Notes under the pieces: model-generated
Told to the model about the DNA's origin: nothing
Seen by the model: the letters and a program-made list of their open reading frames with translations, nothing else
Database searches by the model: none
In this document: positions 15,208 to 17,908 of the stretch, piece by piece
Numbering within the stretch: position 1 is the first letter of the stretch
How the letters are laid out: the number at the start of each line of letters is the position of its first letter
Made by a program: the position numbers and the translations under genes
Source: an uncultured Gammaproteobacteria bacterium
GTDB lineage: Bacteria; Pseudomonadota; Gammaproteobacteria; Pseudomonadales; Pseudohongiellaceae
Reading direction: 5' to 3'
DNA length: 17,908 bases
Assembly (NCBI GenBank): GCA_937898685.1
Contig: CALEJT010000019.1
Coordinates: forward strand, 1 to 17,908

Positions 15208-16383
15208 ATGCAGGTCTTACGAGCCGTATTGGTAGGTGCGCTGGTCTGGAGTGGTTCGACGCTGGCAGCGGATGCTCCCGCCATCCCCGTGCTTCCCTTG
15301 CCCGAAGGCCCTCTTTATTACGACACCGCCGAAGGTTTCCCGATCAGGGTGAACATCCTGGCGCGTGGTCTCAAACATCCCTGGAGCCTCGCCTTCCTGC
15401 CGGACGGCAGCATCCTGGTAACCGAGAAGGACGCAGGTGTCATCCGCCGCATTCAGAACGATCAGTTGTTGCCGGAGCCGGTGCAGGGGGCGCCAGAGGT
15501 CGTGGTGGCGCGCTTTTCCGGCCTGCTCGACATTGCCCTGCATCCGAACTTCGCGAACGAGCCCTACATCTATCTGAGCTACAACAAGCCGCTGCCGGAA
15601 GGTAAGACGGCCGTGGCCTACGCACGCGGCCGTTGGGACGGGCAGAACCTGCTCGACACGCAGGACATTTTCATCGCCGACATCGGCACCGCCTCAGGGT
15701 CGCGCATCCTCTTCGGTCCGGACGGCATGCTCTACGCCGGACTCTACGTGGACGTGGTGCAGGAGCGCTCGTTCGCGCCGGAGTCGCTCAAGGGCAAGTT
15801 GATTCGCCTGACACCCGAGGGCGGGGTTCCCGCCGACAATCCCTTCATCGGCAAGGAAGGATTCCGCCCCGAGATCTTCACCTACGGTCACCGCACGATC
15901 ACCGGCCTGACGATCCACCCCACCCGCAACGAGATCTGGGCCACGGAGATGGGGCCGAACGGTGGGGATGAAGTGAACCGGATCGAGGCCGGCAACAACT
16001 ATGGTTGGCCGCTGGCGAGTCTGGGGCGAACCTATGATGGCCCCTGGCAGAGCGAGAAATTTCAGCTCGACGGTGCGGTCGATCCCGTGGCCTTCTGGAT
16101 GCCGTCGATCTCCGTATCCGGCATCGCTTTCTACGACGGCGCGGCCTTTCCCGAGTGGAAGGGCGATCTCTTCGTGGGCGGCATGAAGTACGGCGAGATC
16201 AACGGCACCGGCCAACTGCAACGAATCCGCTTCAACGAGAACATGGAAGAGCTGCGCCGTGAGGCGTTGCTCGTCGATCTGCGGCAGCGCATCCGCGACG
16301 TCAAACAGGGGCCCGATGGTTATCTGTATCTACTGACGGACGAGGACGACGGCGCGGTACTGCGCATCGAGCCTGCGCGCTGA
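15208..16383 (+). CDS. PQQ-type sugar dehydrogenase homologue (GSDH/YliI family), periplasmic
   Basis: A 391-residue protein with a Sec signal (MQVLRAVLVGALVWSGSTLAA) and a six-bladed beta-propeller of the GSDH family, like E. coli aldose sugar dehydrogenase YliI. Family motifs are LKHPWSLAFLPDGSILVTEK, FSGLLDIALHPNF, LKGKLIRLTPEG, ADNPFIGKEG, GPNGGDEVNRIEAGNNYGWPL, and RQRIRDVKQGPDGYLYLLTDE near the end. Likely PQQ or active-site contacts kept are Arg229 (YGHR), Lys327 (GMKYGE), Arg361 and Arg363. In YliI and soluble glucose dehydrogenase a catalytic His stands in the HxGGR/HxxGR segment. Here the segment reads ASGSR (162-166) with Ala where His is expected, so normal sugar oxidation is doubtful. 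The first gene of a likely operon with the dehydrogenase 43 bases downstream. AGAGGGG precedes the ATG by eight bases. Confidence 0.88.
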   Translation: MQVLRAVLVGALVWSGSTLAADAPAIPVLPLPEGPLYYDTAEGFPIRVNILARGLKHPWSLAFLPDGSILVTEKDAGVIRRIQNDQLLPEPVQGAPEVVVARFSGLLDIALHPNFANEPYIYLSYNKPLPEGKTAVAYARGRWDGQNLLDTQDIFIADIGTASGSRILFGPDGMLYAGLYVDVVQERSFAPESLKGKLIRLTPEGGVPADNPFIGKEGFRPEIFTYGHRTITGLTIHPTRNEIWATEMGPNGGDEVNRIEAGNNYGWPLASLGRTYDGPWQSEKFQLDGAVDPVAFWMPSISVSGIAFYDGAAFPEWKGDLFVGGMKYGEINGTGQLQRIRFNENMEELRREALLVDLRQRIRDVKQGPDGYLYLLTDEDDGAVLRIEPAR

Positions 16384-16426
16384 GCACCACGAATCACGGC
16401 AGCAACATCGGTAAGGAAACTGCATC

Positions 16427-17260
16427 ATGAGTAATTCCGGCAAGAAGGTCATTCTCATCACCGGAGCCACCGACGGACTCGGCAAGGCCATCGCGGAGCG
16501 TCTGGTCGCAAGAGGGTGGCGCGTGTTATTGCATGGCCGCAACGCGGCTAAGGGCGGGGCCCTGTGCGAGGCCTTGCGCGAGCGCACGGGCAATCACGAC
16601 GTGCATTACTTCAATGCCGACCTCAGCAGCCTCAAGGACACGAAGGATTTCGCCGCGGCCGTGCTCGATGCGGAGCCGCGTCTGGACGTATTGGTCAATA
16701 ACGCCGGCATCGGTCCCATCTCCGCCGACGCGCCACGGCGGGAGAGCAAGGATGGGCACGAGTTGTTCTTCGCCGTGAACTATCTCGCTGGCTACCTGCT
16801 GACGCGCGAGCTGTTGCCGCTACTGCATCGCTCCGCTCCGGCGCGCATCATCAACGTTGCTTCCATCGGTCAACAGACCATCGACTTCGATGACGTGATG
16901 TTGACCCAGGACTACGACGACATGCGTGCCTATCGCCAGAGCAAGCTGGCGCAAATTCTTTTCACCTTCGATCTCGCCGAGGAATTGCAGGGCAGCGGTG
17001 TCACCGTGAACTGTCTGCACCCGGCCACCTTGATGCCGACGCAGATGGTGAACGAGTCGCAGTGTTTCCCCGGGCCGGTGTCGACCTTGGAGCAGGGCGT
17101 CGAGGCGCTCGATCAGCTCGTGAGCTCGCAGGCCTTGAGTGCAGTCAACGGGGCCTACTACGACGGCAAACAGCAGGGCCGAGCCAACGATCAGGCCTAT
17201 GATCGTCAGGCGCGGCTGCGCTTGCGCAACTTGAGCAATGCCTTGATCGCGGATGTGTGA
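16427..17260 (+). CDS. Short-chain dehydrogenase/reductase, retinol-dehydrogenase-like
   Basis: A 277-residue NAD(P)-dependent oxidoreductase of the classical SDR type. The Rossmann start is VILITGATDGLGKAIAERL with the TGxxxGxG cofactor motif at about 13-20, followed by LLHGRN, whose Arg hints at NADP. NNAG follows LDVLV, then the catalytic Ser146 (NVASIG) and Tyr169/Lys173 (YRQSK). About 20 residues lie between Ser and Tyr, including IDFDDVMLTQDYDDMRAY. This insert is typical of the RDH11-14/WWOX-like SDRs that act on hydrophobic alcohols or aldehydes. CLHPAT after the active site also fits. The substrate is unknown. AAGGAA lies about eight bases before the ATG. It sits 43 bases after the PQQ-type gene and 49 before the NTF2-like gene, suggesting co-transcription and a shared catabolic or modification pathway. 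Confidence 0.93.
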   Translation: MSNSGKKVILITGATDGLGKAIAERLVARGWRVLLHGRNAAKGGALCEALRERTGNHDVHYFNADLSSLKDTKDFAAAVLDAEPRLDVLVNNAGIGPISADAPRRESKDGHELFFAVNYLAGYLLTRELLPLLHRSAPARIINVASIGQQTIDFDDVMLTQDYDDMRAYRQSKLAQILFTFDLAEELQGSGVTVNCLHPATLMPTQMVNESQCFPGPVSTLEQGVEALDQLVSSQALSAVNGAYYDGKQQGRANDQAYDRQARLRLRNLSNALIADV

Positions 17261-17309
17261 AGTTGCCGCAGTCTTTCACTTACCAAAACGACACGAGAAG
17301 GGGAAAGCA

Positions 17310-17908
17310 ATGAATCGATTCGAGCTGGCGGTGTACCACTGCATGGATCCGGTGGAAAAGTTGTTGCAGAGCACGACGAATCCTCTGCATCGCGCGATGC
17401 TGCAGAATTTCCGACGTCACGTGCATCTCGAGGGCTCGGGTCAGTTCGACAAGATCGTGGCCGAAGACATGATGGTCGATCATCCGGTCTATCGCGTGTC
17501 CTGGGGTGACAATCCGGTAGTGGTCGAAGGCAAGGATGCGGTGGTGGGTTTCTACAGCAGCGTGGGCGCACAGGTGTTGTGGAATTCCGACGACTACATC
17601 GCGGTGAACGATTGGGGCATCGCGGATGAATTGACCTTCAATCAGTTGCTCAAGGGCAGCGATCTCATCCGCATGGGCTACAAGGCGGACAACCCCGATG
17701 GCTACTATCACCTGCAGAGCCGCCAGGCCTTCATCTGGCCCTACGATGAGCGCGCGCGTCTGCGCGGCGAGAATCTCTACGAAGACAAGACCAGCGTGAA
17801 GATCACACCGGTGGATGCGTCCGAAGTGATCACGCCCGAGCAGGTGGCGCAGATCCATCGCGATCATCTCGCGCGTCTCGAGCGGGAGCTGGGGCCCAAC
17901 TACTGGGT
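17310..17908 (+). CDS. NTF2/SnoaL-like protein, 3' end cut by the window
   Basis: An open frame from ATG at 17310 runs to the window edge without a stop, giving 199 codons. AGGGGAAA stands four to five bases before the ATG. The protein begins MNRFELAVYHCMDPVEKLL. The segment RAMLQNFRRHVHLEGSGQFDKIVAEDMMVDHPVYRVSWG, with VVEGKDAVVGFYSS after it, is the pattern of the cone-shaped SnoaL/NTF2-like fold. Members of this fold include polyketide cyclases, steroid isomerases, dehydratases and ring-hydroxylase small subunits. The longer C-terminal part (GYYHLQSRQAFIWPYDE and onward) is like larger members that act on their own. Which chemistry it performs cannot be told. The spacing of 49 bases after the SDR gene suggests the same operon. 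Confidence 0.8.
   Translation, partial: MNRFELAVYHCMDPVEKLLQSTTNPLHRAMLQNFRRHVHLEGSGQFDKIVAEDMMVDHPVYRVSWGDNPVVVEGKDAVVGFYSSVGAQVLWNSDDYIAVNDWGIADELTFNQLLKGSDLIRMGYKADNPDGYYHLQSRQAFIWPYDERARLRGENLYEDKTSVKITPVDASEVITPEQVAQIHRDHLARLERELGPNYW

Overview
The window is high-GC DNA, probably from a gammaproteobacterium. It carries a TonB-dependent receptor behind a Fur-type operator, a tripartite AcrB/MexF-type efflux operon with a divergent TetR gene, and Sec export genes. The exact lineage cannot be fixed from the sequence alone. No rRNA, tRNA, CRISPR array, insertion sequence or prophage was seen.

Layout. Positions 1-228 hold the end of a short tandem repeat, then a sigma70-type promoter whose -10 lies inside a Fur-box-like palindrome. 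These drive a CirA/FepA-like outer-membrane receptor (229-2583). Next come a small unannotated secreted-looking protein (2762-3154) and a fused SecD-SecF translocase gene (3276-5807). An HPP-family membrane protein follows (5911-6900). It converges on a TetR regulator (6903-7457, minus strand). That regulator is divergent from a three-gene RND pump operon: adaptor 7618-8733, pump 8784-11975, outer-membrane factor 11990-13420. A membrane-anchored diguanylate cyclase (13422-14630, minus strand) converges on the pump operon. A gene-free stretch of about 580 bases follows. The window ends with a probable operon of a periplasmic PQQ-type sugar dehydrogenase homologue (15208-16383), a short-chain dehydrogenase (16427-17260) and an NTF2/SnoaL-like protein cut by the window edge (17310-17908).

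The most interesting element is the pair 2762-3154 / 3276-5807. The small protein has an N-terminal export signal and ends in RAPP plus five residues. RAPP is the arrest motif of the ApdA/ApdP class of translation-arrest peptides (RAPG in ApcA), which sit upstream of secDF or yidC genes. Its last codons (3140-3152) are complementary at 12 of 13 positions to the Shine-Dalgarno region of secDF (3263-3275). This predicts a SecM/VemP-like feedback circuit. When export is slow, a ribosome stalls at RAPP, disturbs the stem that hides the secDF ribosome binding site, and raises SecDF synthesis. This is inferred from sequence and has not been tested.

Other points to note are a sugar dehydrogenase homologue that appears to lack the usual catalytic histidine, an operator-like perfect inverted repeat in the efflux/TetR control region, a strong hairpin shared by two convergent genes one base apart, and back-to-back hairpins in the gene-free region.
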